64,000 nt of DNA from Mesorhizobium sp. 131-2-1 (GCF_016756535.1 NZ_AP023247.1:4898501-4962500); one strand, 5' to 3'. Shown: positions 8,257-18,203, numbered from the stretch's first letter. Notes: generated by a model from the sequence alone, not told the origin. Made by a program: numbers and translations.

Positions 8257-9225
8257 TATGTCCGCTACGACATCGGCCTCGGTGACGTCGGCTCGTTCGA
8301 CGGCGCGAAGTCGTTCGACCACGAGGATGGTGATGAGCAGGATACCTGGTACAAGAACGCCCGCTTCACGCTGAAGACCTGGACCGGCCAGGAAACCGAG
8401 CTCGGCACCTTGAAGACCTACACCGAGACCCGCTTCAACTTCGGCAACCGCAACAATTATGGCCTCACCACCGACGAAGGCGGTCCCGGCAATCCCGCCT
8501 TCAACAAAGGCGTGTCGCTGAACTTCGCCTGGATCCAGCTCGGTGGCCTCCGCGTCGGTAAGGACGAATCGGCCTTCAACACGTTCATCGGCTACGCCGG
8601 CAACGTCATCCAGGATACGCTGGTTCCCTATGGCGATTTCGACACCAACGTCATCCAGTACTACTTCGACGCCGGCAACGGCTTCTCCGCCGTCCTCTCG
8701 CTCGAAGAAGGTTCGGGCGTCATCGGCACGATCGACAGCTACGTTCCGCATGTCGTCGGCGGTCTGAAGTGGACGCAGGGCTGGGGCGCCATCAGTGGTG
8801 TCGTTGCTTACGACAGCAACTACGAGGAAGTGGCCGGCAAGGTCCGCTTGGACGTGAACGCCACCGACGCGATCTCGCTGTTCATCATGGCCGGCTACGG
8901 CACCGACGACAACCTCAGCGACCCGACCTGGGCCATCCCGGCCGGTGGCCGCGGCTACTACAAGCAGTGGAGCGGCAACTGGGCAGTGTGGGGCGGCGGC
9001 ACCTACAAGTTCAACGAGAAGACCTCGTTCAACATTCAGGCGTCGACTGACGAGGGCAAGAACGTCGGTGTTGCTGCGAACGTCGCTTACGACATCGTTC
9101 CCGGCTTCACGGTCACGGCCGAAGTTGACTACTTCCATCTCGGTGACGACACCGTCTCCAACTGGACCAACGCCGACAAGAAGAACAGCGTCGGCGGTCT
9201 CCTCCGCTTCCAGCGCTCGTTCTAA
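8074..9225 (+). CDS. Porin, Omp2b/rhizobial type (copy 2)
   Basis: This second outer-membrane porin has 383 residues, 25 more than copy 1. The signal peptide and first roughly 61 residues are identical to copy 1, and most transmembrane strands are very similar (FTLKTWTGQETELGTLKT, AWIQLGGLRVGKDESAFN). The surface-loop regions differ in length and sequence, for example the insert after FDGAKSFDHEDGDE and the glycine-rich stretch around residue 290. The C-terminus LLRFQRSF is the usual barrel end. ATG 8074 is preceded by TGGAGGTCAG at good spacing. A strong terminator follows at 9249. The pair is a duplicated, divergently oriented porin set in which loop variation may alter pore or phage-receptor properties; that last point is inference. 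Confidence 0.93.
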   Translation: MNIKSLLLGSAAALIAVSGARAADAVVVAEPEPAEYVKICDVYGSGYFYIPGTETCLRIGGYVRYDIGLGDVGSFDGAKSFDHEDGDEQDTWYKNARFTLKTWTGQETELGTLKTYTETRFNFGNRNNYGLTTDEGGPGNPAFNKGVSLNFAWIQLGGLRVGKDESAFNTFIGYAGNVIQDTLVPYGDFDTNVIQYYFDAGNGFSAVLSLEEGSGVIGTIDSYVPHVVGGLKWTQGWGAISGVVAYDSNYEEVAGKVRLDVNATDAISLFIMAGYGTDDNLSDPTWAIPAGGRGYYKQWSGNWAVWGGGTYKFNEKTSFNIQASTDEGKNVGVAANVAYDIVPGFTVTAEVDYFHLGDDTVSNWTNADKKNSVGGLLRFQRSF

Positions 9226-9248
9226 TCAGCAGCGTCTGACTGAAATCG

Positions 9249-9276
9249 AACCCGGCGGGCAACCGCCGGGTTTTTT
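9249..9276 (+). terminator. Rho-independent terminator of the second porin
   Basis: AACCCGGCGG and CCGCCGGGTT form a 10-bp GC-rich stem around a GCAA loop, followed by six T residues. It begins about 24 bases past the porin stop codon. Confidence 0.92.
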
Positions 9277-9310
9277 CGTTTCGGGAACGGCTCGCTGGTT
9301 CGATTTCCAG

Positions 9311-9418
9311 AGCTAGAGCGGTTCAACTTTTCACAGAATCGCCGACCCGCTCTAAGTATTTGTTTTTACGCAATTCCGGACGGAAAACCGCTGCGCACTT
9401 TTCCTGGAATTGCTTTAA
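9311..9418. repeat. Intergenic palindromic element (AGAGCGGTTC / GAATTGCTTTAA type)
   Basis: The segment runs from CTAGAGCGGTTCAACTTTTC to TTTTCCTGGAATTGCTTTAA. Inside it, CAATTCCGGACGGAAAA pairs imperfectly with TTTTCCTGGAATTG, and GAGCGG pairs with CCGCTC. This shape is recurrent in Rhizobiales intergenic DNA. It occupies the 320-base space between the second porin and the sulfotransferase gene; nothing else is recognised there. Confidence 0.65.
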
Positions 9419-9545
9419 GGCAAGCGCGCGCTAAAGCTGCCTTGCGACGAAGGCAGGTCGAGATGCATTTCAGAAGAGTTTCGCCGATGAGCAACTTCGA
9501 AGGACGTACGGCGAATGAAAAGTGGTCCCGGCCCTGCCGCACTGC

Positions 9546-11222
9546 TCAGGTTGCCGCGAGATCGCCCAACGCGTCGATCAATGGCTGGATTTTGTTGCCA
9601 TAGTTCTTCCAACGTTGGACCGACGAGGTGTAGATCGGTTGCCGAACCTGCCAGCGGCTGAGGGTTCTGACAGATCCCTCCTTTTCGAAGAAACGAAGAC
9701 ACGCGTCGTCCCAGGTCAAGCCAAGGTGGCCTATCAGGCGGCGCGATTGCCCCTCCTGATCCGAAATGAGATCTTCATAGCGATTTTCAAAAATCCGCCC
9801 GGGCAGAACCGCCTGCCAATGACGCATGAGGCGATCATACTCGCGGTAATACAGACCGAGGCTTTTGAGATCGTAGCTGTAGCTGTGGCCCTGCTGCAGG
9901 CTTGAAATGAAACACGAAACGCAATTGTCGATGGCGTCACGCCTGCAATGAATAATTCGAGCATTCGGGAAAAGAATCGCGATCAGCCCGATCAGCTCGA
10001 AATTATGAGGCATCTTGTCGACGATTCGCGGTGCGGTCGAGGTGTACAGAGCCAGATTGGCAAGATAGTCCTTGGCCAGCGCGTGCGACTGCTGCATGGT
10101 CAGCGATCGAATGGGTTGTCCAAAGGCGTCCGCCGAGCCCAGCTTCAGACCGTTGGCGGCAGCGATCCGCCCCAGTTTGGTCAGTTCGCCTGCCCCGTGT
10201 ACATCCGGATGGCTTGAGCAGATTTGTTCCGTCAGGGTTGTGCCTGAACGTGGCATCCCCACAACGAACACTGGGGCTTCGGACGGGTCGCCACAACCTA
10301 CCTTGGCGGCCAACAGCTTCGGATCGAAGAGCTCAATCAGAGCGTCGATCCGCTTGCGATGGGAATCGATGTCGAAGTCGCGGACCTTGAACGTTCTGGC
10401 CCTCAGGAAATGGTCCATTGCCTTGTCGTAATGCCGAAGGTCGTTGAAAACCTTTCCCGCGGCAAAGTTAAGTTCATGCGCCTCGTGCGCCGAAATCGCG
10501 GAACTGCCCAGTTCGTCGAGGATTGATGCGAGTTCGGGCGGCTCGGAGGAAAATTTTCGGGTGCCCACGAGAACGCTGTAGGAATCAGCCACGGCAACGC
10601 GCCGGGCAATATTTTCTTTCAAGTAGATCGCTGCCTCGTCCATCCGTCCCAGGTTGATGAGAGTCCGCGCCGCGCCGATTCGAGCGAGGGAGTGATCTCT
10701 CTCGATTTCAAGCGCCTTGTCATAGGCAGGCAGGGCCAGCTCGCCCTTGTCAAACTTTCCATAGGCCTGTCCCAGGCTGCAATGCGCCTCCACCAAATCG
10801 GGCTTCAATTCGCAGGCCCGCTGCAAATGCCTGACCGCCGGCGGGTAGTCGCCAACCTTCAACCAGGCTTCACCCAGACTAAGCTGATAGTATGGATTAT
10901 TCGGCGCCTGGGCTGCCGCTCGAGAGAAATATTCGATCGCCAATTCGTCGTCGAAACCCAGTCCAAGCGTGCCGAGAATATACAAAGCAAGCGGGTGTTC
11001 GGGCGTTCTTGCCAGAACGCGATGACAGAGTTCCTCGGCCTCCGGCAGCCGCTCCGCCTTCTGCAGTTCGAGCGCTTGCCTCAACAGCATGTCGTCGGCC
11101 TGCGCTCGCGATGGGCCGGCCTGCGTCTTGGCTTTCGGCAGTGGAACCTTCGGCGGTGCTGCCCTAACCGAGGGTTGGGTTTTCAGGTGCTTGGCCCAGG
11201 CGGGCGGCAATCGGTTATTCAT
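9546..11222 (-). CDS. TPR-repeat sulfotransferase family protein
   Basis: This is a 558-residue fusion of N-terminal tetratricopeptide repeats and a C-terminal sulfotransferase domain, which transfers sulfate from PAPS to an acceptor. TPR-like helices run from about 40 to 290 (EAEELCHRVLARTPEHPLALYILG, with later repeats AEAWLKVGDYPPAVRHLQRA and SLGQAYGKFDKGELALPAYDKAL). The PAPS 5'-phosphosulfate loop GMPRSGTTLTEQ lies near residue 322, and the 3'-phosphate binding segment CRRDAIDNCVSCF follows about 95 residues later. The family is common in alphaproteobacteria, where the acceptor is usually unknown. No signal peptide is present, so it is likely cytoplasmic. It appears monocistronic. Domain assignment is confident, the substrate is not. 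Confidence 0.9.
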   Translation of the reverse strand: MNNRLPPAWAKHLKTQPSVRAAPPKVPLPKAKTQAGPSRAQADDMLLRQALELQKAERLPEAEELCHRVLARTPEHPLALYILGTLGLGFDDELAIEYFSRAAAQAPNNPYYQLSLGEAWLKVGDYPPAVRHLQRACELKPDLVEAHCSLGQAYGKFDKGELALPAYDKALEIERDHSLARIGAARTLINLGRMDEAAIYLKENIARRVAVADSYSVLVGTRKFSSEPPELASILDELGSSAISAHEAHELNFAAGKVFNDLRHYDKAMDHFLRARTFKVRDFDIDSHRKRIDALIELFDPKLLAAKVGCGDPSEAPVFVVGMPRSGTTLTEQICSSHPDVHGAGELTKLGRIAAANGLKLGSADAFGQPIRSLTMQQSHALAKDYLANLALYTSTAPRIVDKMPHNFELIGLIAILFPNARIIHCRRDAIDNCVSCFISSLQQGHSYSYDLKSLGLYYREYDRLMRHWQAVLPGRIFENRYEDLISDQEGQSRRLIGHLGLTWDDACLRFFEKEGSVRTLSRWQVRQPIYTSSVQRWKNYGNKIQPLIDALGDLAAT

Positions 11223-11483
11223 CCTGTCTCGCTAGCAAAACGAGGTGGGAGAATCCAGCCTTTGGACGGATCAAGGCCGCTGGCGAAAATCCACAAACCT
11301 TCCGTACAGGCGCCCGCCCGGCCGCCAGGTCATGCCGCCCCACAGAAACGCACGAGTGCTGGGTGACTGTTCGATCTGTCCCTCAGGGATTCCCCGTTCG
11401 CTCTGTCCTCCAGTCCCGCAACAAACTTGCGCGACCTACCTGTCCACGCTAGCAAGAGACCCCTTTCAACCGAGCCTCTTGCC

Positions 11484-12596
11484 ATGCGCCAGCGCCCTCC
11501 CCTCACCTCGCTCATCGCCGCGCTTCCCTCGACGGTGCCGTTTGTCGGCCCAGAGGCGCAGGAGCGTGACCGCGGGCGCGCCTTTCGCGCCCGCATCGGC
11601 GCCAATGAGAGCAGCTTCGGGCCCTCGCCGCGTGTCATTGCCCGCATGGCCGCGATCGCCGGCGACATGTGGATGTATTGCGACCCCGACAATTTTGACC
11701 TCAAGCAGGCCGCGGCAGCGCATCTCGGCGTCGGCGCCGACAATGTGGTGGTCGGCGAAGGCATAGACGGACTGCTCAGCCTGGTGGCGCGCATGTATGT
11801 GGCGCCGGGCGACGCGGTGGTTACCTCGCTTGGCGCCTACCCGACCTTCAATTTCCATGTCGCCGGCGTCGGCGGAAGGCTGGTCGCGGTGCCTTACGAG
11901 AACGACCGGGAAAGCCTCGACGCCCTGCTCGCGGCAGTGGTCAGGGAAAAGGCGCCGCTGGTCTATCTTTCCAACCCCGACAATCCGATGGGCAGCTGGT
12001 GGGAGGCAGCCGAGATCATCCGCTTCATCGAGGCGCTGCCCGAGACCACCATGCTGGTGCTCGACGAGGCCTATGGCGAGCTTGGGCCAGCCTCGGCGCT
12101 GCCGCCGATCGACGTGTCCCGCCCGAACGTCATCCGCATGCGCACCTTCTCAAAGGCCTATGGGCTGGCCGGCATACGCTGCGGCTACGCGGTGGCCGAG
12201 CCGCAGGTGATCCGCGACTTCGAGAAGATCCGCAACCATTACGGCGTCAGCCGCATGGCGCAGATCGCCGGTGTCGAGGCGCTGGCCGACCAGGCCTTCC
12301 TGGACAGCGTGGTGGCGCGCGTCGCCGCCGGCCGGCGGCGCATAGCCGAGATCGCCGAGACCAACGGGCTGAGGCCCCTGCCCTCGGCGACCAACTTCGT
12401 CACCATCGACTGCGGCGGTAACGGTGCCTTCGCGCTCAAGGTGCTGCAGGGGCTTTTGTCGCGCGACGTGTTCATCCGCAAGCCGATGGCACCAGGGCTC
12501 GACCGCTGCGTAAGGGTCAGCGTCGGGCTCGACCACGAGCTCGACATCTTCGCCGAGGAACTGCCCGGCGCGCTGGCGGCTGCAAGAGGGAACTGA
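11484..12596 (+). CDS. PLP-dependent aminotransferase, histidinol-phosphate aminotransferase-like
   Basis: This class I/II fold-type I aminotransferase has 370 residues. The PLP Schiff-base lysine is Lys224 in TFSKAYGLAGIRCGY. Also visible are the pocket motif SNPDNPMG, the aspartate of LVLDEAYGELG, and the arginine of the C-terminal VRVSVGL. Sequence is nearest HisC-type enzymes (IGANESSFGPSP near the N-terminus matches the LNANENP region), but the gene is not in a his operon. It may therefore act on another amino acid such as an aromatic one, or be a second HisC. I chose ATG 11484 (MRQRPPLTSL) because the frame upstream has no family character. It sits alone upstream of the acylphosphatase gene. 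Confidence 0.85.
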   Translation: MRQRPPLTSLIAALPSTVPFVGPEAQERDRGRAFRARIGANESSFGPSPRVIARMAAIAGDMWMYCDPDNFDLKQAAAAHLGVGADNVVVGEGIDGLLSLVARMYVAPGDAVVTSLGAYPTFNFHVAGVGGRLVAVPYENDRESLDALLAAVVREKAPLVYLSNPDNPMGSWWEAAEIIRFIEALPETTMLVLDEAYGELGPASALPPIDVSRPNVIRMRTFSKAYGLAGIRCGYAVAEPQVIRDFEKIRNHYGVSRMAQIAGVEALADQAFLDSVVARVAAGRRRIAEIAETNGLRPLPSATNFVTIDCGGNGAFALKVLQGLLSRDVFIRKPMAPGLDRCVRVSVGLDHELDIFAEELPGALAAARGN

Positions 12597-12716
12597 CAGC
12601 GGCTCGGGCGCCTATCTTCCGGGCGCCGACCCCACCTCCATCAAATCGTGGCAATATCCCCTCAAGCCGGTTGCTTTCGCTCGATCCCGCGCCAGACTCT
12701 GTGCAGGGAGCGAGTC

Positions 12717-13001
12717 ATGACCAACCAGCAAAGAGCAGTGCGGGCCCGCATCCATGGCAGGGTGCAAGGCGTCAGCTACAGGGTCTGGACGCGGAGCGAA
12801 GCCATGCAGCTCGGCCTCGCCGGCTGGGTGCGCAACGAGAGCGACGGCACGGTGACGGCCATGCTGGCCGGGACCGACGCAGCGGTTTCGACCATGATCG
12901 ACCGTTTGTGGCAGGGGCCGAGGGGCGCCGTGGTCTTGAAGGTCGAGACCGAGCGATTGGAACCGCACAGCCTACCCGCCGACTTCCGGATAATCGTCTA
13001 G
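12717..13001 (+). CDS. acyP: Acylphosphatase
   Basis: This small cytoplasmic enzyme hydrolyses acyl phosphates such as acetyl phosphate and carbamoyl phosphate. The 94-residue product has family-typical length. The phosphate-binding loop GRVQGVSYRVWT contains the catalytic arginine (expected active-site Arg), and the catalytic asparagine lies in GWVRNESDGTV. ATG 12717 is preceded by GCAGGGAG at good distance and matches the family N-terminus; an upstream in-frame start at 12648 is unlikely. It lies directly before the TetR-regulated leucine degradation cluster, but nothing shows that it belongs to it. Confidence 0.93.
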   Translation: MTNQQRAVRARIHGRVQGVSYRVWTRSEAMQLGLAGWVRNESDGTVTAMLAGTDAAVSTMIDRLWQGPRGAVVLKVETERLEPHSLPADFRIIV

Positions 13002-13035
13002 TCGCGGCCGTTTCACCCCCCCCCTTGAATTAATT

Positions 13036-13056
13036 GAACGTTTGTTTTATTAGTTC
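13036..13056. promoter_or_regulatory. Possible TetR operator
   Basis: The A/T-rich stretch just upstream of the TetR gene contains GAAC (13036-13039) and GTTC (13053-13056) as outer arms of an imperfect 21-bp palindrome (GAACGTTTGTT against TTTATTAGTTC). The placement 17 bases before the ATG would suit autorepression. Symmetry is weak, so this is a suggestion. Confidence 0.35.
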
Positions 13057-13072
13057 GACCCAGGGAGCGACC

Positions 13073-13720
13073 ATGGCGCGCACGACAGGTTCCGACGGGG
13101 AAAAGACCGAAGCGGCCGTCCGCGAGGCGGCGGTCAGCCTGATCGCGCGCCTCGGCTACGAGGCGATGTCGATGCGTCTGCTGGCGGCGGAAGTCGGCGT
13201 GCAGGCCGCCGCGCTCTATCGCTATTTCCCAACCAAGGAAGACCTGCTGTTCACGCTGATGCGCGAGCATATGGAAGGGCTGCTGCAGGCCTGGGACGCG
13301 GCGCGTCCGGCCGGCGCCGATCCGGTGGCGCGGCTTGCCGCCTATGTCGAAAACCATATCGCCTTCCATATTGAACGCCGCCACGCCACGCATGTCTCGA
13401 ACATGGAGCTGCGCAGCCTTTCGCACGACCGACTGACGCTGATCCTCAAGCAGCGTACGGCTTACGAGAAGGAACTGCGCGCCATCCTGCGCGACGGCGC
13501 CGAGGATGGCGTATTTGCGATCGACGACATCGGGCTCACCGCCATGGCGCTGATCCAGATGATGACCGGCGTCATCGTCTGGTTCCGGCCGGGCGAGCGG
13601 CTGTCGATCGACGAAGTCACCGCGTCATATCTGTCGATGACAATGCGCCTGGTCGGCGCGACAATCAGCCATGGCACCGCGCGCCCGTCGGGGCGCGCCA
13701 GGGACGCCGTGGCACTCTGA
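13073..13720 (+). CDS. TetR/AcrR family regulator, probable leucine-catabolism regulator
   Basis: This 215-residue repressor has an N-terminal TetR helix-turn-helix (about residues 12-60; AEVGVQAAALYRYFPTKEDLL is the recognition-helix region, with the typical ALYRYFPTKEDLL signature). A helical ligand-binding C-terminal domain resembles TetR_C of fatty-acid-type regulators (HIERRHATHVSNMELRSL, then MMTGVIVWFRPGERLS). ATG 13073 follows CAGGGAGCGACC. It sits 51 bases ahead of isovaleryl-CoA dehydrogenase in the same direction. By position, an acyl-CoA of the leucine pathway is the likely effector and the downstream operon the likely target. TetR class is confident; the target is inference. Confidence 0.88.
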   Translation: MARTTGSDGEKTEAAVREAAVSLIARLGYEAMSMRLLAAEVGVQAAALYRYFPTKEDLLFTLMREHMEGLLQAWDAARPAGADPVARLAAYVENHIAFHIERRHATHVSNMELRSLSHDRLTLILKQRTAYEKELRAILRDGAEDGVFAIDDIGLTAMALIQMMTGVIVWFRPGERLSIDEVTASYLSMTMRLVGATISHGTARPSGRARDAVAL

Positions 13721-13771
13721 GTTCACGCATGATCCCGGGCGAAGACCGGGACATGGGCAGGGAGGAGCGGC

Positions 13772-14935
13772 ATGTACACGAATACGTTGAGCTTCGGACT
13801 CGATCCGGACATCGAGGCGTTGCGCGACCTTGTGCGGCGTTTCGCGCAGGAGAAGATCGCGCCGATCGCGGCCGAGATCGACCGCGCCAATGAATTCCCG
13901 GCGCATCTGTGGGCCGAGCTCGGCGCGCTCGGCCTGCTCGGCATCACCGCCGATCCGGAATTCGGCGGCAGCGGCATGGGCTATCTCGCCCACGTCGTGG
14001 CGGTCGAGGAGATCTCGCGCGCCTCGGCCTCGGTCGGCCTGTCCTACGGGGCGCATTCCAACCTGTGCGTCAACCAGATCAACCGCTGGGCAACGCCGGC
14101 GCAGAAGGAGAAATACCTCCCTGCACTCTGCTCGGGCGAGAAGGTCGGCGCGCTGGCGATGTCGGAATCGGGTGCCGGCTCCGATGTCGTGTCGCTCCGG
14201 CTGCGCGCCGAAAAGCGCAACGACCGCTATGTGCTCAACGGTTCCAAGATGTGGATCACCAACGGCCCGGACGCCGAGACGCTGGTGGTCTATGCCAAGA
14301 CCGACCCGGATCGCCATTCGCGCGGCATCACCGCCTTCATCATCGAGAAGAGCTTTGCCGGTTTCTCGGTGGCGCAAAAGCTCGACAAGCTCGGCATGCG
14401 CGGCTCCAACACCGGTGAACTGGTGTTCGAGGATGTCGAGGTGCCGTTCGAGAACGTGCTGCACGAGGAAGGGCGCGGCGTCGAGGTGCTGATGTCGGGC
14501 CTCGACTACGAGCGCGCGGTGCTGGCCGGCGGCCCGATCGGGCTGATGGCGGCCTGCCTGGACGTGGCGATCCCCTACGTGCACGAGCGCAAGCAGTTCG
14601 GCCAGCCGATCGGCACCTTCCAGCTGGTGCAGGGCAAGCTCGCCGACATGTACGCGACGATGAACGCCGCGCGCGCTTACGTCTATGCCGTTGCCGCCGC
14701 CTGCGACCGTGGCGAGACTACGCGCAAGGACGCCGCCGGCTGCGTGCTGTTCGCGGCCGAGAAGGCGACGCAGATGGCGCTCGACGCCATCCAGCTGCTC
14801 GGCGGCAACGGCTACATCAATGACTATCCGACCGGGCGGCTCTTGCGCGACGCCAAGCTCTACGAGATCGGCGCCGGCACCAGCGAAATCCGCCGCTGGT
14901 TGATCGGGCGCGAGATCATGGCGGAGGGGGCGTGA
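13772..14935 (+). CDS. ivd: Isovaleryl-CoA dehydrogenase
   Basis: This FAD-dependent acyl-CoA dehydrogenase oxidises isovaleryl-CoA to 3-methylcrotonyl-CoA in leucine degradation and passes electrons to ETF and on to ETF-QO (encoded at 46261-47940). The protein has 387 residues, normal for the family. Motifs seen: the FAD-binding region [15 protein letters not shown] and [12 protein letters not shown], and the C-terminal [19 protein letters not shown]. The catalytic glutamate is placed as in isovaleryl-CoA dehydrogenases, Glu247 in [13 protein letters not shown], rather than at the later position used by medium-chain enzymes. This, together with the neighbouring methylcrotonyl-CoA carboxylase genes, fixes the substrate with good confidence. 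It is the first structural gene after the TetR regulator. Confidence 0.93.
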   Translation: MYTNTLSFGLDPDIEALRDLVRRFAQEKIAPIAAEIDRANEFPAHLWAELGALGLLGITADPEFGGSGMGYLAHVVAVEEISRASASVGLSYGAHSNLCVNQINRWATPAQKEKYLPALCSGEKVGALAMSESGAGSDVVSLRLRAEKRNDRYVLNGSKMWITNGPDAETLVVYAKTDPDRHSRGITAFIIEKSFAGFSVAQKLDKLGMRGSNTGELVFEDVEVPFENVLHEEGRGVEVLMSGLDYERAVLAGGPIGLMAACLDVAIPYVHERKQFGQPIGTFQLVQGKLADMYATMNAARAYVYAVAAACDRGETTRKDAAGCVLFAAEKATQMALDAIQLLGGNGYINDYPTGRLLRDAKLYEIGAGTSEIRRWLIGREIMAEGA

Positions 14936-15062
14936 TGCCCGCCAAGATGATGCAGGCGCGTGCCGGACGTACCCAAGGACTGCGGATTTCTTGACACATC
15001 AAACACCTATCTCATGGGGGGCTGTGGTTTTGCGAGTATTGAAAGACAAGCAGGGGCGATAG

Positions 15063-15935
15063 ATGGTTCCGTCATCGGCGCATCTAGTCACAAGGCGGGG
15101 GATATTTGCGGTGGCTTTGTTTTCCACAATTGCGGGCCTTCTCGGGCGCGCCAAAGCACAGAAGCGGCGCTTCTCTAATGTTGCGGAATTCAGAGATCTC
15201 GTAATCGCCGCACTCAAACGGCACCCGGGTGTCGATAGCGCTACTGCAGACCCATCGGATCCCGCAAAGATCGATGCAAAAATCGGCGGCGTGGAAGTGA
15301 CGCCCGACGTCACAAATGTGTTCGGCTACTTGAACTCATATCCCGACGAGGACGCCGATGCGGCCATAGACAGACTTGTCCGAGGCCTTACCGAAACGCG
15401 AACCAAGGCGAGCGAAGAAAATCTCATCGCAGTGATCCGGACCCAGCAATATGTCGAGCACCTCAAATCGATGGGTTTGGATTTGTTGTATGAACCGCTG
15501 GTTGGTGAAATTGCGGTCGTCTACATGGCCGACCTTCCGGATTCGGTATCGCCCGTGGCACCGAAGGATTTCCCGGGCCGGGCGCTCGCGGATTTGCGCA
15601 CTGTCGCGCTGGACAATGTAAGGAAATGGCTTCCCAAAATTGTTTCCGACGGCGAAGCCGCGGTAGCCTGCCTGTACTTTGTCGATGGCAATACTATGTT
15701 GTCCACGAGCTTGATCCTTATTGACGAGTTCTGGCTGTCGATCAAACCTCAGTTTCCTGGCGATGTTTTGTTCGCGCTGTCACGTCGAGATCAGCTGTTC
15801 GTCTTCGACGCGGGCAATCCACAAGCCCAAAGCGCCGCCAGGCAGATGATCGACGTCACATTCAAGGACGGTTTCAATCTGCTGTCCGACAAGATTTTCG
15901 AACGTCGCAACGGCAAACTCCTGGCGCAGGTATAG
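15063..15935 (+). CDS. Exported DUF1444-like protein of unknown function
   Basis: The 290-residue product has an N-terminal export signal with a twin arginine (TRRGIFAVALFSTIAG, possible cut after AKAQ), so Tat or Sec export is likely. The rest resembles the DUF1444/YtpQ family: LLYEPLVGEIAVVYMADLPDSV, followed by the helical segment ALADLRTVALDNVRKWLP and a C-terminal region LFVFDAGNPQAQSAARQ. No catalytic motif is recognised. It lies between isovaleryl-CoA dehydrogenase and the carboxylase beta subunit in the same direction. The gap to the following gene is only 9 bases, so it is probably co-transcribed. Its codon usage is less GC-rich than its neighbours, which suggests later insertion. 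DUF1444 assignment is from memory of the motif and moderately sure. Confidence 0.7.
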   Translation: MVPSSAHLVTRRGIFAVALFSTIAGLLGRAKAQKRRFSNVAEFRDLVIAALKRHPGVDSATADPSDPAKIDAKIGGVEVTPDVTNVFGYLNSYPDEDADAAIDRLVRGLTETRTKASEENLIAVIRTQQYVEHLKSMGLDLLYEPLVGEIAVVYMADLPDSVSPVAPKDFPGRALADLRTVALDNVRKWLPKIVSDGEAAVACLYFVDGNTMLSTSLILIDEFWLSIKPQFPGDVLFALSRRDQLFVFDAGNPQAQSAARQMIDVTFKDGFNLLSDKIFERRNGKLLAQV

Positions 15936-15944
15936 AGCCCACCG

Positions 15945-17552
15945 ATGGCCACATTGCAAACCCAAATCTCCCCCGCCTCCGACACCTTCCGCGCCAATGC
16001 CGAGCGCATGCGGGCGCTGGTCGCCGACATCGCGGAGAAGGCGGCGAACGTAGAGCGCGGCGGCTCCGACGAGGCGCGTGAGCGCCACCAGGGCCGCGGC
16101 AAGCTGTTGCCGCGCGAGCGCCTTGCCCAGCTACTCGACACCGGCTCGCCCTTCCTCGAGATCGGCCAGTTCGCTGCATGGTCGATGTATGGCGAGGACA
16201 TTCCCGCCGCCGGCATCATCATCGGCATCGGCCGCGTCGAGGGCACGGAGGTGATGGTCGTCGTCAACGACGCCACGGTGAAGGGCGGCACCTACTACCC
16301 GCTGACGGTGAAGAAGCATCTGCGCGCACAGGAGATCGCACTGCAGAACAATCTGCCCTGCGTCTATCTGGTCGACAGCGGCGGCGCCAACCTGCCCAAC
16401 CAGGACGAGGTGTTTCCCGACCGCGAGCATTTCGGCCGCATCTTCTACAACCAGGCAAACATGTCGGCGGCTGGCATCCCGCAGATCGCCTGCGTCATGG
16501 GTTCTTGCACGGCGGGCGGCGCCTATGTGCCGGCGATGTCGGACGAGACGATCATGGTGCGCAACCAGGCGACCATCTTCCTCGGCGGCCCGCCGCTGGT
16601 GAAGGCCGCCACCGGCGAGGATGTCAGCGCCGAGGAGCTCGGCGGCGCCGATGTCCATACCAGGCTTTCCGGCGTCGCCGACCACTACGCGATGGACGAC
16701 GAGCATGCGCTGGCCATTTGCCGGCGCATCATCAGGAATTTGAATCGGAACAAGGCGGTAAGACTGAACTTACAGAAACCGATTCCGCCGCTTCATGACC
16801 CGCATGAACTCTACGGCATCGTGCCGACGGACCTGCGCCAGCCCTATGACGTGCGCGAGGTGATCGCGCGCGTCGTCGACGGCTCGGAGTTCGACGAGTT
16901 CAAGCAGAATTACGGCACCACGCTGGTCACGGGCTTTGCCCATCTGCACGGCATGCCGGTCGGCATCATCGGCAACAATGGCGTGCTGTTCTCGGAAAGC
17001 GCGCTGAAGGGCGCGCATTTCATCGAGCTCTGCTGCCAGCGCGGCATTCCTCTGGTCTTCCTGCAGAACATCACCGGCTTCATGGTGGGCAAGAAGTACG
17101 AAGCCGGCGGCATAGCCAAGGATGGCGCCAAGCTGGTGATGGCGGTCGCCACCGCCAAGGTGCCGAAGGTGACCATGATCATCGGCGGCTCGTTCGGCGC
17201 CGGCAATTACGGCATGTGCGGGCGGGCCTATTCGCCCCGCTTCCTGTGGATGTGGCCCAACGCGCGCATCTCGGTGATGGGCGGCGAGCAGGCGGCGACG
17301 GTGCTTGCCATGGTCAAGCGCGAGGGCATCGAGCGCAAGGGCGGCGAATGGAGCGCCGAAGAGGAAGCCAAATTCAGGAAGCCGATCCTGATGAAATACG
17401 AACATGAGGGCCACCCGCTCTATTCGTCGGCAAGGCTCTGGGACGACGGCATCATCGATCCGGCAAAGACGCGCGAGGTGCTGGCGCTCAGCCTTTCCGC
17501 CGCGCTCAATGCCGGGATCGAGGAGACGCGCTTCGGCGTGTTCAGGATGTGA
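15945..17552 (+). CDS. mccB: 3-methylcrotonyl-CoA carboxylase, carboxyltransferase (beta) subunit
   Basis: This biotin-dependent carboxyltransferase subunit moves CO2 from carboxybiotin to 3-methylcrotonyl-CoA, giving 3-methylglutaconyl-CoA. The 535 residues match MCC beta length. Seen are the N-terminal carboxyltransferase fold ([32 protein letters not shown]), the acyl-CoA pocket ([19 protein letters not shown] and [16 protein letters not shown]) and the C-terminal half with [31 protein letters not shown] and [14 protein letters not shown]. These are specific to MCC rather than propionyl-CoA carboxylase. It partners with the biotin-carrying alpha subunit at 18868. The following macrodomain gene starts 1 base after its stop, so they are translationally close. 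Confidence 0.95.
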   Translation: MATLQTQISPASDTFRANAERMRALVADIAEKAANVERGGSDEARERHQGRGKLLPRERLAQLLDTGSPFLEIGQFAAWSMYGEDIPAAGIIIGIGRVEGTEVMVVVNDATVKGGTYYPLTVKKHLRAQEIALQNNLPCVYLVDSGGANLPNQDEVFPDREHFGRIFYNQANMSAAGIPQIACVMGSCTAGGAYVPAMSDETIMVRNQATIFLGGPPLVKAATGEDVSAEELGGADVHTRLSGVADHYAMDDEHALAICRRIIRNLNRNKAVRLNLQKPIPPLHDPHELYGIVPTDLRQPYDVREVIARVVDGSEFDEFKQNYGTTLVTGFAHLHGMPVGIIGNNGVLFSESALKGAHFIELCCQRGIPLVFLQNITGFMVGKKYEAGGIAKDGAKLVMAVATAKVPKVTMIIGGSFGAGNYGMCGRAYSPRFLWMWPNARISVMGGEQAATVLAMVKREGIERKGGEWSAEEEAKFRKPILMKYEHEGHPLYSSARLWDDGIIDPAKTREVLALSLSAALNAGIEETRFGVFRM

Positions 17553-17553
17553 G

Positions 17554-18084
17554 ATGAGCGACACCGGCGACAGGATCCGCATCCATACCGGCGACATCAC
17601 CAGGCTGGCGGTCGACGCCATCGTCAACGCCGCCAATTCGTCGTTGCTCGGCGGCGGCGGTGTCGACGGCGCCATCCATCGCGCGGCCGGACCCGAGCTG
17701 GTCGCCGAGTGCCGTACGCTCAACGGCTGCAAGACCGGCGATGCCAAGCTGACCAAGGGCTACCGGCTGCCGACACGCTACGTCATCCACACGGTCGGAC
17801 CGGTCTGGCAGGGCGGCGGCAAGGGCGAAGCCGAGCTGCTCGCGTCCTGCTACCGGCGCTCGCTTGAAATCGCCGCCGGCAAGGGTTGCCGGACGGTGGC
17901 GTTTCCGGCGATCTCGACCGGCATCTACGGCTATCCGAAAGACGAGGCGACCAGGATTGCTGTCGGCACCGTAGATGCCTTGCTGGGCCAGACAACGGTA
18001 CCGGAAATCGTCACCTTTTGCTGCTTTGACGAGCAAATGGCGGAACTATACCGTCAGGCCGTTGCTGCCCTAGGGGAAGGCTGA
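17554..18084 (+). CDS. Macrodomain protein (O-acetyl-ADP-ribose deacetylase type)
   Basis: This 176-residue single macrodomain belongs to the MacroD/YmdB group, which removes O-acetyl or mono-ADP-ribose groups from ADP-ribose derivatives. Motifs are [34 protein letters not shown] in pieces: the ribose-binding [13 protein letters not shown] loop, the strand [10 protein letters not shown], and the diphosphate loop [17 protein letters not shown] 17554 comes one base after the mccB stop and fits the family N-terminus. Its place inside a leucine-degradation operon suggests a link to sirtuin-type deacylation or to acyl-ADP-ribose by-products; that link is inference. Enzyme family is confident. Confidence 0.92.
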   Translation: MSDTGDRIRIHTGDITRLAVDAIVNAANSSLLGGGGVDGAIHRAAGPELVAECRTLNGCKTGDAKLTKGYRLPTRYVIHTVGPVWQGGGKGEAELLASCYRRSLEIAAGKGCRTVAFPAISTGIYGYPKDEATRIAVGTVDALLGQTTVPEIVTFCCFDEQMAELYRQAVAALGEG

Positions 18085-18203
18085 ACTGATGGACCAACGG
18101 TTTCGTCAGCATAGGCAGGTGGCAATTTTGGCCGTGGAACTAGCGGCGACCAAAGATATTGGCTATTGCTCACTCTGCATTGGGCAATGGGCATGGGGTC
18201 AAA

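Noticed and set aside
12648..12716. N-terminal extension of the acylphosphatase
   Set aside because: The in-frame upstream start would add 23 residues not seen in the family, and the ribosome site lies before ATG 12717.
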